DNA from: a bacterium
Lineage (GTDB): Bacteria; 4484-113; JAGGVC01
Direction of reading: 5' to 3'
NCBI GenBank assembly: GCA_039961635.1
Contig: JABRWB010000063.1
Span: forward strand, 1 to 64,000
DNA: 64,000 nucleotides
The notes under the pieces are model-generated. The model was not told where the DNA came from. It made no database searches and saw only the letters and a program-made list of their open reading frames with translations. The position numbers and the translations under genes were made by a program. Shown piece after piece: positions 43,421 to 52,402 of the stretch (its first letter is position 1; every line of letters begins with the position of its first letter).

Positions 43421-45748
43421 CTACCCGCCCGCGGCCTGAAGCGGCGGAACCCTGCGTCCCAGCAGCTCCATAAGAAACTCGCGGCTGCGGCGGGCGCCCG
43501 AGCCCGCGGTACCGTCGCCGACCTCGCTGAAAACGTCCTCGAACAGCTCGCGGCGTTTCTTCAATATTTTCACCAGGTTTTCCTCGATCGTGTTGCGGCA
43601 TACGAAATGCCACGCGTTCACGCTCGATTTCTGGCCTATTCTGTGCGCGCGGGCGACGCGCTGGTCGACAATCGCCGGATTGAACGGCAGGTCGAAATTG
43701 ACGACTATCGTCGCCGCCTGCAGGTTAAGTCCCGCGCTTCCCGCATCCGTGGACAAAAATATCTGCGCCTCCCCCCGCGCGAATTCCTGGATTATCTTCG
43801 CCCTGTCTCTGGGGCCGACGCCCCCGTGCAGGTAGCGAAACGTGACGCCCCATTTTTCGAGCTCGCGGGCCAGTATGTCCGCCATCCGCGTCCACTGGGT
43901 GAAAATAATCGCGCGGCGCCCCATCCCTTTCACCTGCTCTGATACGAGCACCGAAAGCTCCCGCAGCTTGGCGCTTTCCCTATGCTCCGGAAAAAGCATC
44001 TCCGGCGTGTCGCACACCTCGCGCAGCCGCTGCACCGTCGTCAGCATCGAATCGTATGCGACGCGATCCCACTCCTCGACCGAAAGGAACGCCGCGGCGC
44101 GTTCCTCAACGTCGCGGTAAATCTTGGCCTGGACATCGTCCATCTCCAGCCACCAGTAGCTTTCCACAAGCTCCGGCAGCTCCGGCAGCGTCTCCTCGCG
44201 CGTGCGCCGCAGGCTGACGCCGCTTATTCGCCGCGACGCCTCGCGCAGATTCCGGTAGCCCTGGATTCCGCCGAATTTGTCGGGCACGATGTAGCGTTCG
44301 CGCACAGCGATCGGGTTTTGCCCCAGCACCTCCGGATCTACGAAAAGCAGCACGTCGAAAAGCTCCATCAGCTCGTTTTCAAGAGGCGTGCCCGTGAGGA
44401 CGAAGCGGTATTTCGCGGGCATCGAAACCACGGCCTTGTGGGTCTTGCTCTGCCAGTTCTTTATCCGCTGCGCCTCGTCGAGGATTATCGCGTCTGGGGC
44501 GAGCGACAAGAGCCCCCTGTGGTCGCGGAAAGACAGCTCGTAATTGACGATGAAGATTTCCGGGTAGCGGCCGACCGGCGCGCCTTGGCCGCGGCGTCTG
44601 CGCGCGTCGGCCATCGCGTAAATCTCGTCGCGGCGCTCCCTGTTACCCTCGATCACGACCGGAGAAAGCGGCGTAAACCTTTCGATTTCCATCTTCCATT
44701 GGTGCTTGATGGACGCGGGGCAGATAATGAGCGCGCGCGAAAGCCCTTCTTTTTTGGCCAGGACGCGCAGCGCGGCCAGCGCCTGCAAGCTTTTGCCGAG
44801 GCCCATGTCGTCGGCCAGCATCGCCCTGCCCGTATGCACGAGGTGGCGGACTCCGGTACGCTGGTAGGGATAGAGCATCGCCGAAACCGCTTCGTTAAGT
44901 TCCGCGTCGGAAACCGGAGTCGTAAGCATGGAGGGGGAGTGCGCACTTGAATGCATCACCGGATCAAACAGCTCTACCGGGGGGGAGGGAGCACGCCCGC
45001 CCGAAACCAGAATCGCCCGCAGCGCGCAGTCCCACGCGCCGCGCTGGATATGCACCGCGCAACCCTTGCTCGCCAGAACGCGCGCGGCCTCGGGCAACTG
45101 CCCCGGATTGGCCAGCAGCCAGCGCGCGGCTGGCAGCCCGTTGCGCTCGATGTAATCCCATTTTTCCAGATACTGCGCCAGCAAATCCGCGAACAGCTTT
45201 TTGAGCGTTTTCGGATGAAATCCAACTTCCACCTGATACTTGAAAAATTTGCTAGGAAGAAATGCGACAGTGCCCGACGCCATCGCCGCAAACGGCGCGC
45301 CGAAGCTCTTGTCGAACTCGATCAGCGCATCCGCTTCCTTCAGCCGCTCGCTGAATTCCCAAATCCGATCGGGCCGGAGGAGCACGCCGCCCTCGCCCGT
45401 GAACGCGGAAATCACGGCTGCTATGCGCGGCGTGGTGCGCGTGGACTTTTTCCTGGCGGCCATTTTGGTATTGCCGGCTGTTGAAATTCCGAAAAACACG
45501 ACGGTGTGGACTTCGAGATAAGTGTTGTATCGCTCCACGGCCGCGGGATCGACCGAAATCGCGGGGCTCATCCCCTTCAGCTCGGACAGCAAATCCGGGA
45601 AGCGGATCGGGTCGTTCAGCGCCCGCCAGCGGTTGAAGTGTTTTCGGATGACGGATTGCGCGTGGCGCGGAAGCGCCTTCAGGTTGCCGGTGACGACAAT
45701 CGATGTGCCGTACTTTCCTCCGACGGTGATTCGCGGCCAGTGGCTCAC
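43421..45748 (-). CDS. SNF2/SWI2-family ATP-dependent DNA translocase
   Basis: 775 residues. An N-terminal region of about 290 residues is specific to this bacterial subgroup. The two RecA-like lobes follow: Walker A LADDMGLGKS at about 311-320, LDEAQRIKN at about 424, LTGTPLENELMELFDVL, FTQWTRM, STDAGSAGLNLQAATIVVNFDLPFNP and QRVARAHRIGQ at about 700. Such enzymes remodel protein-DNA complexes, for example RapA-type recycling of RNA polymerase or helicase roles in defence. No methylase or nuclease partner is adjacent. GTG start 6 nt after an extended -10 box. Confidence 0.9.
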   Translation of the reverse strand: MSHWPRITVGGKYGTSIVVTGNLKALPRHAQSVIRKHFNRWRALNDPIRFPDLLSELKGMSPAISVDPAAVERYNTYLEVHTVVFFGISTAGNTKMAARKKSTRTTPRIAAVISAFTGEGGVLLRPDRIWEFSERLKEADALIEFDKSFGAPFAAMASGTVAFLPSKFFKYQVEVGFHPKTLKKLFADLLAQYLEKWDYIERNGLPAARWLLANPGQLPEAARVLASKGCAVHIQRGAWDCALRAILVSGGRAPSPPVELFDPVMHSSAHSPSMLTTPVSDAELNEAVSAMLYPYQRTGVRHLVHTGRAMLADDMGLGKSLQALAALRVLAKKEGLSRALIICPASIKHQWKMEIERFTPLSPVVIEGNRERRDEIYAMADARRRRGQGAPVGRYPEIFIVNYELSFRDHRGLLSLAPDAIILDEAQRIKNWQSKTHKAVVSMPAKYRFVLTGTPLENELMELFDVLLFVDPEVLGQNPIAVRERYIVPDKFGGIQGYRNLREASRRISGVSLRRTREETLPELPELVESYWWLEMDDVQAKIYRDVEERAAAFLSVEEWDRVAYDSMLTTVQRLREVCDTPEMLFPEHRESAKLRELSVLVSEQVKGMGRRAIIFTQWTRMADILARELEKWGVTFRYLHGGVGPRDRAKIIQEFARGEAQIFLSTDAGSAGLNLQAATIVVNFDLPFNPAIVDQRVARAHRIGQKSSVNAWHFVCRNTIEENLVKILKKRRELFEDVFSEVGDGTAGSGARRSREFLMELLGRRVPPLQAAGG

Positions 45749-45754
45749 GGCCGG

Positions 45755-45763
45755 AGTATAACA
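45755..45763 (-). promoter_or_regulatory. Extended -10 promoter of the SNF2 gene, predicted leaderless
   Basis: TGTTATACT on the minus strand, 6 nt before the GTG at 45748. Confidence 0.5.
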
Positions 45764-45845
45764 GCTGCGCGCGGTGCTATTGGCGCGGCCGCGGGGCGCA
45801 TTCGCTTCGGTTTCGCCTGCCGGAATTGAACATTTCGGGCCGGGG

Positions 45846-45851
45846 TATAAT
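45846..45851 (+). promoter_or_regulatory. -10 box of the 345-residue lipoprotein, predicted leaderless
   Basis: TATAAT 10 nt before the ATG at 45862; no ribosome binding site. Confidence 0.6.
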
Positions 45852-45861
45852 CAAAGCCTGT

Positions 45862-46899
45862 ATGGGGAGATTCGTTGTTCCGGCGATTTGCGCGGCCATT
45901 TTGGCCGCCGGCTTCGCGTGCTCCGGCGGGATTATCAGACCGTTTTTCGAAAACGAAACCGACGCGGCGGTTTTCCAGATCGAGCAATTCAACATTCCCG
46001 TTTTGCCCAAGGACGCGGGGGTGTACCAGTTTTGGCTGGCCGCGGGCGAGACGCGCATTCCTCTGTACCAGTTCGTCGTCGCGGGAACGACGCTTTGGCC
46101 GCCGGAATACCTTGATTTGGAAGATCCCGCCAATCCGCCTCCGGGAATGACGAACCTCGGTACGCTGACGCGCACCGAATCCACAATCGATCTTCCCGAA
46201 GGCGTGGTCAAATCGGCGATAGACACCGTATTTCTTACGCTTGAACCCAAGGCGGAAGACGACGGCGAAATGGGGCAGGTGCTTTTGGCCGGGCGCGTAA
46301 ATATCCGCGGCCGCTCGAATTTGACGCTCGACACCCAGAATGCTTACGGCGGTCTGCCGGATGTTTTCTCCGGCTCCGGAACCGCGATGCTGGCCGCGCC
46401 GACATACGTTCCGACCGGCGAGCCGGATGAGGTAATCCCGTTTTTCCGGGGGTTCTGGTTTGTCAAGACGCCGGAGGAAGGCGGCGCGCCGATTCCGGGG
46501 CTGGTTCTGCCCGACCTGACGCCGTTCGAAAGCTGGACTTACCAAGGATGGGCGTACAAGGCGAATCCAGAGGACGAAACGCAATCCATTTTGCTCGACC
46601 TCGGCCGGTTCGACAATCCCGCGGCGCCGGATCTTGACGGCGCGGGCAGCTCCGCGGGCGAAGGAACGCCATACGCGGCGCCTGGAAGCGATTTTATTAA
46701 TTTCCTTCCCGAAGTGGACTTCCGCGAGGCAGGCTGGCAGTTTTACATCACCGTGGAGCCGGAGCCGGACAACGACGAATCCGGATTCGCATGGCAAATT
46801 CTTGAAGCTACGGTTCCTGCCAACGCGACGGCGGAAACGCTGATTACAATGGACAAGTTCACGGGGAATCAGCCGTTCGGAATCGCTCGAATCCTCTAG
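45862..46899 (+). CDS. Predicted lipoprotein of unknown function
   Basis: 345 residues. Signal peptide MGRFVVPAICAAILAAGFAC with a lipobox (GFAC). The mature part is beta-rich in two halves. The second contains IPGLVLPDLTPFESWTYQGW and LLDLGRFDNPAAPDLDG, a pattern seen in anti-sigma-factor-like or surface beta domains (W-x-Y-x-GW with a following GRF). No catalytic motif. The stop codon shares CTAG with the carA stop on the other strand. Confidence 0.7.
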   Translation: MGRFVVPAICAAILAAGFACSGGIIRPFFENETDAAVFQIEQFNIPVLPKDAGVYQFWLAAGETRIPLYQFVVAGTTLWPPEYLDLEDPANPPPGMTNLGTLTRTESTIDLPEGVVKSAIDTVFLTLEPKAEDDGEMGQVLLAGRVNIRGRSNLTLDTQNAYGGLPDVFSGSGTAMLAAPTYVPTGEPDEVIPFFRGFWFVKTPEEGGAPIPGLVLPDLTPFESWTYQGWAYKANPEDETQSILLDLGRFDNPAAPDLDGAGSSAGEGTPYAAPGSDFINFLPEVDFREAGWQFYITVEPEPDNDESGFAWQILEATVPANATAETLITMDKFTGNQPFGIARIL

Positions 46900-47993
46900 C
46901 GCGATTTCGCCTGTTCCATCAGCCGGACGAACTCGTCGAACAGGTAAAGATTGTCGCGCGGCCCGGGGCAGCCTTCGGGATGGTATTGCACCGAAAACAG
47001 CGGCAGCGAGCGGTGCTTGAATCCTTCCACCGAATCGTCGTTTACGTTCAGTTTCGTGAGAATCAAGTCGTGGCCTTCCGGCGGACGCGCGGTCGCGTAG
47101 CCGTGGTTCTGGCTCGTGATGTGCACCCTGCCCGTCTCCAAGTCCTTGACCGGATGGTTCGCGCCGCGATGCCCGAATTTCAGTTTGTACGTATCAACGC
47201 CGAAGGAAAGGCCGATTAGCTGGTGGCCCAGGCATATTCCGAACAGCGGATATTTGCCGGACAATTCCAGAATCGTATCTTTCAGATAATGCAGACACGC
47301 CTTCGGATCGCCGGGGCCGTTGGACAGAAACACTCCGTCGGGCGAAAACTTTTCGATTTCTGATGCCGGCGTATCCGCAGGAAATACGCGGGACGCGATG
47401 CCCCTGTCGCGCATCGCGCGCAGGATTCCGCGCTTTATCCCGCAGTCGAACGCGGCGACTTTGAACCGAGGCTCCTCGGGCGCTTCCCAATCGTACGGGG
47501 CATCCGGTGTCACTTCGCCGACCAGATCCTGCACGGATAAGTCGGGCCAATCCCTCGCCGATTTAACCGCCTCGGCCTCCGAAAGCTCGGATGTGATGAT
47601 GCAGTTCATCGCGCCCGCGTCGCGCAGCCGCTTGGTGATTTCGCGCGTATCCACGCCTTCTATCCCGCGCTTGCCTTCTTCCGAGAGCCGGTCGGACAAC
47701 TTCTTGATTGCGCGGAAATTGTCGATGCCGCCGTGCATCGTCGAGACGACGACGCCGTTTGCCCAAATCCGCCCGCTCTGGTCGTCCTCCGCCGTCCAGC
47801 CGTAGCAGCCTATTAGCGGGAACGTGAACGTGATTATTTCGCCGTGGTAGGACGGGTCGGTGAGTATCTCCTGATAGCCCGTCATGGAAGTGTTGAATAC
47901 AAGCTCTCCGCCGATGGTTCCGGGAGAACCTATCAGGCGCCCGCGAAAAACATGCCCGTCTGCAAGGGCTAGGATGGCGGAATTGCTTGACAC
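46896..47993 (-). CDS. carA: Carbamoyl-phosphate synthase small subunit
   Basis: 365 residues. The N-terminal domain has LVFNTSMTGYQEILTDPSY; the class I glutamine amidotransferase domain has FLSNGPGDP, the nucleophile-bearing FGICLGHQ and HPEGCPGP. It supplies ammonia to the large subunit for pyrimidine and arginine synthesis. carB is not in the window, so the subunits are encoded apart or beyond it. GTG start with GGAG. The gene follows a 105-residue gene by 4 bp. Confidence 0.96.
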   Translation of the reverse strand: MSSNSAILALADGHVFRGRLIGSPGTIGGELVFNTSMTGYQEILTDPSYHGEIITFTFPLIGCYGWTAEDDQSGRIWANGVVVSTMHGGIDNFRAIKKLSDRLSEEGKRGIEGVDTREITKRLRDAGAMNCIITSELSEAEAVKSARDWPDLSVQDLVGEVTPDAPYDWEAPEEPRFKVAAFDCGIKRGILRAMRDRGIASRVFPADTPASEIEKFSPDGVFLSNGPGDPKACLHYLKDTILELSGKYPLFGICLGHQLIGLSFGVDTYKLKFGHRGANHPVKDLETGRVHITSQNHGYATARPPEGHDLILTKLNVNDDSVEGFKHRSLPLFSVQYHPEGCPGPRDNLYLFDEFVRLMEQAKSR

Positions 47994-47997
47994 TGCG

Positions 47998-48315
47998 TTA
48001 CTCCGGGCGCTCCGGCTTGGAGGGAACTTCCCGAGGCGCGGAATGAAGCTTGCTTACCGGCTCCAGGCTGTTTGCGGGAATGTGCAGCGGCAATCCAACA
48101 AGCTTCCTCAACGAGGATATCCTCTTTTCGATGCGCTCGCTGGTTTTGGCCAATGGATTGACCGGGTAAAGGTAGCTGAACGCTTTAAGCGCATAACGTT
48201 TTCGCGATAGAGATGCGGATTCGGCTCGCTCCTCGGGAGAGAACCCGTTGGAAAAAACGGGATAGTCGAACCGCGTAATTTTGCGCAGATTATCCGAACC
48301 TGGCTGCTGCTTCAT
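47998..48315 (-). CDS. Small basic protein of unknown function upstream of carA
   Basis: 105 residues, Lys/Arg/Ser-rich, no signal peptide. The N terminus reads KITRFDYPVFSNGFSPEER and the middle RIEKRISSLRKLVGLPLHIP. I do not recognise a family. The ATG at 48315 has GGTGAG upstream and TATAAT 28 nt upstream; an earlier in-frame ATG lies within the -10 box and is excluded. It sits 4 bp before carA and is probably co-transcribed. Confidence 0.6.
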   Translation of the reverse strand: MKQQPGSDNLRKITRFDYPVFSNGFSPEERAESASLSRKRYALKAFSYLYPVNPLAKTSERIEKRISSLRKLVGLPLHIPANSLEPVSKLHSAPREVPSKPERPE

Positions 48316-48343
48316 AAGTTGCTCACCGGCGATGAGATGGCGC

Positions 48344-48349
48344 ATTATA
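48344..48349 (-). promoter_or_regulatory. Promoter of the small-protein gene and carA
   Basis: TATAAT preceded by GCGC; TTGCCG lies 17 bp upstream as a possible -35. Leader of about 28 nt. Confidence 0.6.
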
Positions 48350-48388
48350 GCGCGTCGCCGCGTTCGCGGCAATAGTCCCGCCGCGTTT

Positions 48389-49114
48389 TCAGGATTCCGT
48401 CACGAACAGCCTGCGGATATCCTTCACCCGCGACTCATCATCCGACACGATTTCAATGACAAGCGTCCCAAACCGAAGCGTGCTTCCGGGAATGGATTTC
48501 CTTGCCGCGACCGTTGCGTAGACCATCTGCGCGTGCTCGGCCGAATCGCACAGCAGGTAATTCACGACCACGCGCTTTGTCACCCCGGGCAGAAATACCT
48601 GGTTCAGCGCCTGGACGATGCCGGGGCCGACCTTCTCCTCCAGCAGCTTCAATTCTTTCGAATCCGAATAGTGCTCGCCCGTCAGCATCCATTCGCCGGG
48701 CAGCTGTGGCGGGATGATCTTTGCCTGCTCGAGCTTCGAGACGTCCGGCAGAGCAAGAATCACGCGGCGCGCGAGGCCGGCTTCGGGAGTTATCACCTCG
48801 TAGATGCCGGAGCTGCTTTTGACAAGCGTAGCCCTCTGGTCGGTCAGCCGGACGGCCTCCATCAAAGCGTCCACATCCGAAGGTTTGCACTTGAGGAAGT
48901 TGAGCTGGTACTGGAACTCGCCTGCCCGGTAGACGTTGTAGAAGCCCGCAGTGATGCCCGTGCCGAATTTGTCGGAGAGCGCAGTCAACTCCTCGGCGGT
49001 GAGCGTGTATTCGGATACGACGGTCACCGGCTCGGTGAACCCGGCTCGGTGCAGCACTATCACGATCACCCCGATCGCGAAGACAATCAGCAAATACAAA
49101 CGCCTGCGTTTCAT
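48389..49114 (-). CDS. Exported or membrane-anchored protein of unknown function
   Basis: 241 residues. N-terminal membrane helix (YLLIVFAIGVIVIVLHRAG) after MKRRR, then two similar halves: each has an L-x-E/D-x-V-G-I/T-G-x-x-x-x-x-x-N-V-F/Y segment (FGTGITAGFYNVYRAG and VGPGIVQALNQVFLPG) followed by strands ending in a V-x-Y-x-LxC-like stretch (LNFLKCKPSDVDALM and VVVNYLLCDSAEHAQM). This suggests an internal duplication. Function unknown. GGAGG precedes the ATG. It may follow the large lipoprotein gene upstream in one unit (gap 37 bp). Confidence 0.65.
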   Translation of the reverse strand: MKRRRLYLLIVFAIGVIVIVLHRAGFTEPVTVVSEYTLTAEELTALSDKFGTGITAGFYNVYRAGEFQYQLNFLKCKPSDVDALMEAVRLTDQRATLVKSSSGIYEVITPEAGLARRVILALPDVSKLEQAKIIPPQLPGEWMLTGEHYSDSKELKLLEEKVGPGIVQALNQVFLPGVTKRVVVNYLLCDSAEHAQMVYATVAARKSIPGSTLRFGTLVIEIVSDDESRVKDIRRLFVTES

Positions 49115-49151
49115 CAGCCCCGACCTCCGTGCGAAGCGAGCGCCGCCCCGC

Positions 49152-51854
49152 CTAGTCCGTTATTGTACACAACGGGTCGCCCACGACGACTTCCACCCAG
49201 GAGACGTAACGCATGCTTCGATACAGCGCTTCAACCGAGGTGTCCCCCTGCAAATATCTGACAAAAGCGACGCTTTCATCGCCCACCGCGTCCGAAAGAG
49301 GCTCCCAGACGTTGCCGATTCCGCAAGTGCCGCCCATCCGGATGAAATCGGCAATGAGCGATTGACCGTTTCTGCCGCCTTCGGTGAAACTCCAGCCGTT
49401 GAAACTTTCGTACGTAATGAACATCGCGCCGGGGCGGTAAGCGAAATCCACGCCGGTCAAAATCCACTCGACTCCGGGATCGTTTGCTGCATGGACGCCA
49501 TGCGAGCACAGGCCGATCAAATTCTGGCTTATTGTGTCGTCGTCAATGAAAGTGCGATTGACGAACGCGGGTGTGTCGTCTTCGAAAAGGTTTGCGCCGA
49601 AATTATTAAGAACCGTCGTTGCGCTTGGCCGCCCGTCGGCCGTTGGAGAATGCATCATGTCGTAATTCTTGTCGGACTGGTCATCAAGCACAATCCAGCC
49701 GTCGGTATTTCCCGGAGCCGCCTTCGAGCGATCCACTATCAACTTTGCTTCGTCTATCGTATATGCGTCGAGCCGGGAAACAAGGTATGCGAGCGTCAAA
49801 TCTTCGTATGTGTACGCGAACGGTAGAAATGCGGCCGTTGGAACGAGTTCCGCGCGGAACGGATTAATATTGCGACCAGCGATGTTGTAATCGGCGTCGA
49901 AAATACAGCAAAGCTCGGCATCCACGCTTGCCTCGTCGTAATCGTTGTAGCTGCTTCCGCTGGCGCGCTTGATTTTAAGCGGAACGCCTTTGCAAAGCAC
50001 AATAAATTTGATTTCATCCTTCAGACCGGTATCGGTCAGGTGCGCTTCTATTTCGGGGCGTATCGTGGAATCGTAGTAACCGCGCCGTACTATCTCCAGA
50101 TTCGATTCGTCGGGATCGTCCCACGCCACTCCGTACAAATTCCCCGGGTCTATTCCGCGGCCCGTCGTGATATCCGCGTAATATTCCGCAAGTTCCTGGC
50201 TGCCCGGAAACACCGTACTGTAAACGACCAAAACATCCTCGCGCCCCGCAACAACCGTGACGTCATGCGTGACCGGCGCGCTTACCGCGCCGTCGTTGTC
50301 CACCACCGTAAGCGTAACCGTGAAAAGCCCGGCATTCGTCCAGGTGTGGTCGGCCTGCGGAACCGTCGTCACGTCGGGAGCAGTCGCGTCGCCCCAATCC
50401 CAGTGGTATTCCACCACCGTTCCGTCGGAGTCAGTCGAGCCGCTCGCGTCGAACCGCGGCGCGGAAGGAACGAGATTACGCATCGTTTGATCCGGGCCTG
50501 TCAGAACCGCGACGGGCGCGACCGCGGTGTACGCCTGCACCGGGGAGGGAACCGCGCTGGGGATTTGTTCCGCGCTGCGCGTGGTTATCACAAAGTAGTA
50601 ATCAGTTAGCGGAGTTAATCCAGCGAAAGTGTGAGATGTTTCCGTCGGTGCCAGCGTCGCGTCCAGCGTGTAGTCTGCAAGGTCGCTTCCGCCTGTTGTG
50701 CTTTTCCAGCATAGGATTTCGGCCGCGACGGGATCGGTCAATGCATCCCATTCAATCGTCACGTTTTCGCGATCCACGAAAGTAGCGCGCTGGTTGGCCG
50801 GTGCCGCGGGAACCGGCGGCCGGAAGCTGTACGGCCTGTTTCCCCATGTTTCCTGCCCCGCTTCCACGCTTTCGGGGCCGAGCGGGACGACGCGCACTTC
50901 GTAATCGCCGTACGCTCCCAAATCGAGATAAAGCGAATGCCTCACCACCTGGTCGGCGGCCGGCGGCGCGGCCAGACCGACGGACGCAGCGAGCGTGTAT
51001 TCGAACGGCTGCGCCGACTCGGCCTTGTATCCCAGATACACGTTGTATCCGGTCAGCGTCGAAAGGTAGTTGATCGCGATTGGAGTGATGTCGGAAACGC
51101 CCACTTCGCCGTTTTGGTCTCCGTCGGCCACCGCGAGCACGGTTCCCGACGTCGCGCCGTAAAACAGCGCAATCGGCGTGATATCGGCGACGCCCACCTC
51201 GCCGTTCTGGTCGTAGTCGCCCGTATTGCGCTGGTTCCATTGAACCAAAAGCCTTGGCGGTAGGTCGGCAAAAGAAACGGAAAGAAGCCCCGGTTTGTTG
51301 GCGACGCCCGAAGGCGGATGAGGCCCGGCCTGGCTTGGGGAACGCGCGGGGCCGGGTGCGACGACGAACCTGGCGAGCACTTCACCGCGCTCGATCTGAA
51401 CCGGCGCAAGTCCGGCGAACGCCGCGCCCGCGGCAATCCTTCCGGGCAGCGATGCTTCGACCAAAGTCACCTGCGCGTCGGCAAGCGCGCCCGCAAATTC
51501 CGCGGAAACGCCGTGCCAGCCCGATTTATCGAAATGCAGCTCGGAGATTAACTCCGCAAGCTGCTGAGCACGTTCGGAGGATACGGTTACAACGGTGTTG
51601 CCGGATTCGGTTTCGGCGTACGCAGTCACGGCGGGGCCGCTTGCATAGCGCAGCGACAGTCCGCCGCCGAGTTCAATCGTGTCCCAGGCTCTGTCCGCAA
51701 GCGCGGGATAGGCAGGTGCCTTGACGCCGAATTCGCCGCCCGAGGGCGAGTTGGTGCGAACCGCGCCGCCGGTGCAGGACGCGGCGGCGAATGCGATCGA
51801 GAAAACGAGAACGAAGCGGACGGCCGTCCGGGAAAAGGTGAAACCGAAATTCAT
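49152..51854 (-). CDS. Large lipoprotein: cohesin-like, dockerin-like, FN3, PKD and TIGR03790-type (caspase-like) domains
   Basis: 900 residues. Lipobox AAASC with Cys27. An N-terminal beta domain (about 50-185) is followed at about 208-262 by a duplicated dockerin-like module (GDYDQNGEVGVADITPIA and DGDQNGEVGVSDITPIA). Then come a fibronectin III-like domain (about 340-415), a PKD domain (about 420-510, YHWDWGDAT) and a C-terminal 380-residue domain beginning VLVVYSTVFPGSQELAEYY, which resembles the TIGR03790 family. Two motifs in it recall clan CD cysteine peptidases: CSHG with His785 and GGTCG with Cys844. Proteolytic activity is inference. A TATAAT lies 43 nt upstream and GGAGG precedes the ATG. 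Confidence 0.78.
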   Translation of the reverse strand: MNFGFTFSRTAVRFVLVFSIAFAAASCTGGAVRTNSPSGGEFGVKAPAYPALADRAWDTIELGGGLSLRYASGPAVTAYAETESGNTVVTVSSERAQQLAELISELHFDKSGWHGVSAEFAGALADAQVTLVEASLPGRIAAGAAFAGLAPVQIERGEVLARFVVAPGPARSPSQAGPHPPSGVANKPGLLSVSFADLPPRLLVQWNQRNTGDYDQNGEVGVADITPIALFYGATSGTVLAVADGDQNGEVGVSDITPIAINYLSTLTGYNVYLGYKAESAQPFEYTLAASVGLAAPPAADQVVRHSLYLDLGAYGDYEVRVVPLGPESVEAGQETWGNRPYSFRPPVPAAPANQRATFVDRENVTIEWDALTDPVAAEILCWKSTTGGSDLADYTLDATLAPTETSHTFAGLTPLTDYYFVITTRSAEQIPSAVPSPVQAYTAVAPVAVLTGPDQTMRNLVPSAPRFDASGSTDSDGTVVEYHWDWGDATAPDVTTVPQADHTWTNAGLFTVTLTVVDNDGAVSAPVTHDVTVVAGREDVLVVYSTVFPGSQELAEYYADITTGRGIDPGNLYGVAWDDPDESNLEIVRRGYYDSTIRPEIEAHLTDTGLKDEIKFIVLCKGVPLKIKRASGSSYNDYDEASVDAELCCIFDADYNIAGRNINPFRAELVPTAAFLPFAYTYEDLTLAYLVSRLDAYTIDEAKLIVDRSKAAPGNTDGWIVLDDQSDKNYDMMHSPTADGRPSATTVLNNFGANLFEDDTPAFVNRTFIDDDTISQNLIGLCSHGVHAANDPGVEWILTGVDFAYRPGAMFITYESFNGWSFTEGGRNGQSLIADFIRMGGTCGIGNVWEPLSDAVGDESVAFVRYLQGDTSVEALYRSMRYVSWVEVVVGDPLCTITD

Positions 51855-51897
51855 AATCCATCCTCCCGCGGCGGGGCGCGCGCCCGCCGCATTCCGG

Positions 51898-51903
51898 ATT
51901 ATA
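51898..51903 (-). promoter_or_regulatory. -10 box of the large lipoprotein gene
   Basis: TATAAT on the minus strand, 43 nt before the ATG at 51854, divergent from the BON-gene promoter 44 bp away. Confidence 0.55.
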
Positions 51904-51947
51904 CTTTATTCATCGCAAAAAATGGCAATGCAAAGCCCTGCCAAGGG

Positions 51948-51953
51948 TATAAT
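51948..51953 (+). promoter_or_regulatory. -10 box of the BON lipoprotein gene
   Basis: TATAAT, 22 nt before the ATG at 51976, with GGAGGT between. Confidence 0.55.
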
Positions 51954-51975
51954 TCCGCGTCGCCGGAGGTGGCGT

Positions 51976-52344
51976 ATGAGGATATTGGCCGGATTGCTTT
52001 TTTTCGTTTTCATAATTTCGGTGGCGTCGTGCGACCAGCTGAAGAACGCGGTGATGGGCGACGACGGCACGAAAAACGACCTCGCAAAGGCGGTGCAGGC
52101 AAAACTTGACTCGGACGAGCTGCTTGCCGCCGCGGGAGTTGTCGCTAGCGCCGACCCGAAAACCGGCGAGGTGACGCTGCGGGGCGAGGTTTCGCTTCCC
52201 GAGCTGATTCAAAAAGCGGAAGAACTTGCCAAATCGGTTCCGGGCGTCAAGTCGGTCGTGAACCGGGTCATCATGCAGGAGCAGGACAGCGGGATGCTGC
52301 AGGAACCGGTAAACACGCCTGCCGGACAGGCGCTGGGATTCTAG
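51976..52344 (+). CDS. BON-domain lipoprotein
   Basis: 122 residues. Signal peptide MRILAGLLFFVFIISVASC with the lipobox Cys at 19. Residues 35-100 form a BON domain: LAKAVQAKLDSDELL, then GEVTLRGEVSLPELIQKAEELAKSVPGVKSV, with the conserved central GEV and a V(P)GVKxVxN end. BON domains bind membranes or lipids in OsmY/DolP-like proteins. It is monocistronic, with a short leader and a good ribosome binding site. Confidence 0.85.
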   Translation: MRILAGLLFFVFIISVASCDQLKNAVMGDDGTKNDLAKAVQAKLDSDELLAAAGVVASADPKTGEVTLRGEVSLPELIQKAEELAKSVPGVKSVVNRVIMQEQDSGMLQEPVNTPAGQALGF

Positions 52345-52402
52345 CCGCGCAACCGCGTGCGGCGCGCGCGAAGGTAAAGAGATTATCAACCGGCGACCGG
52401 CG

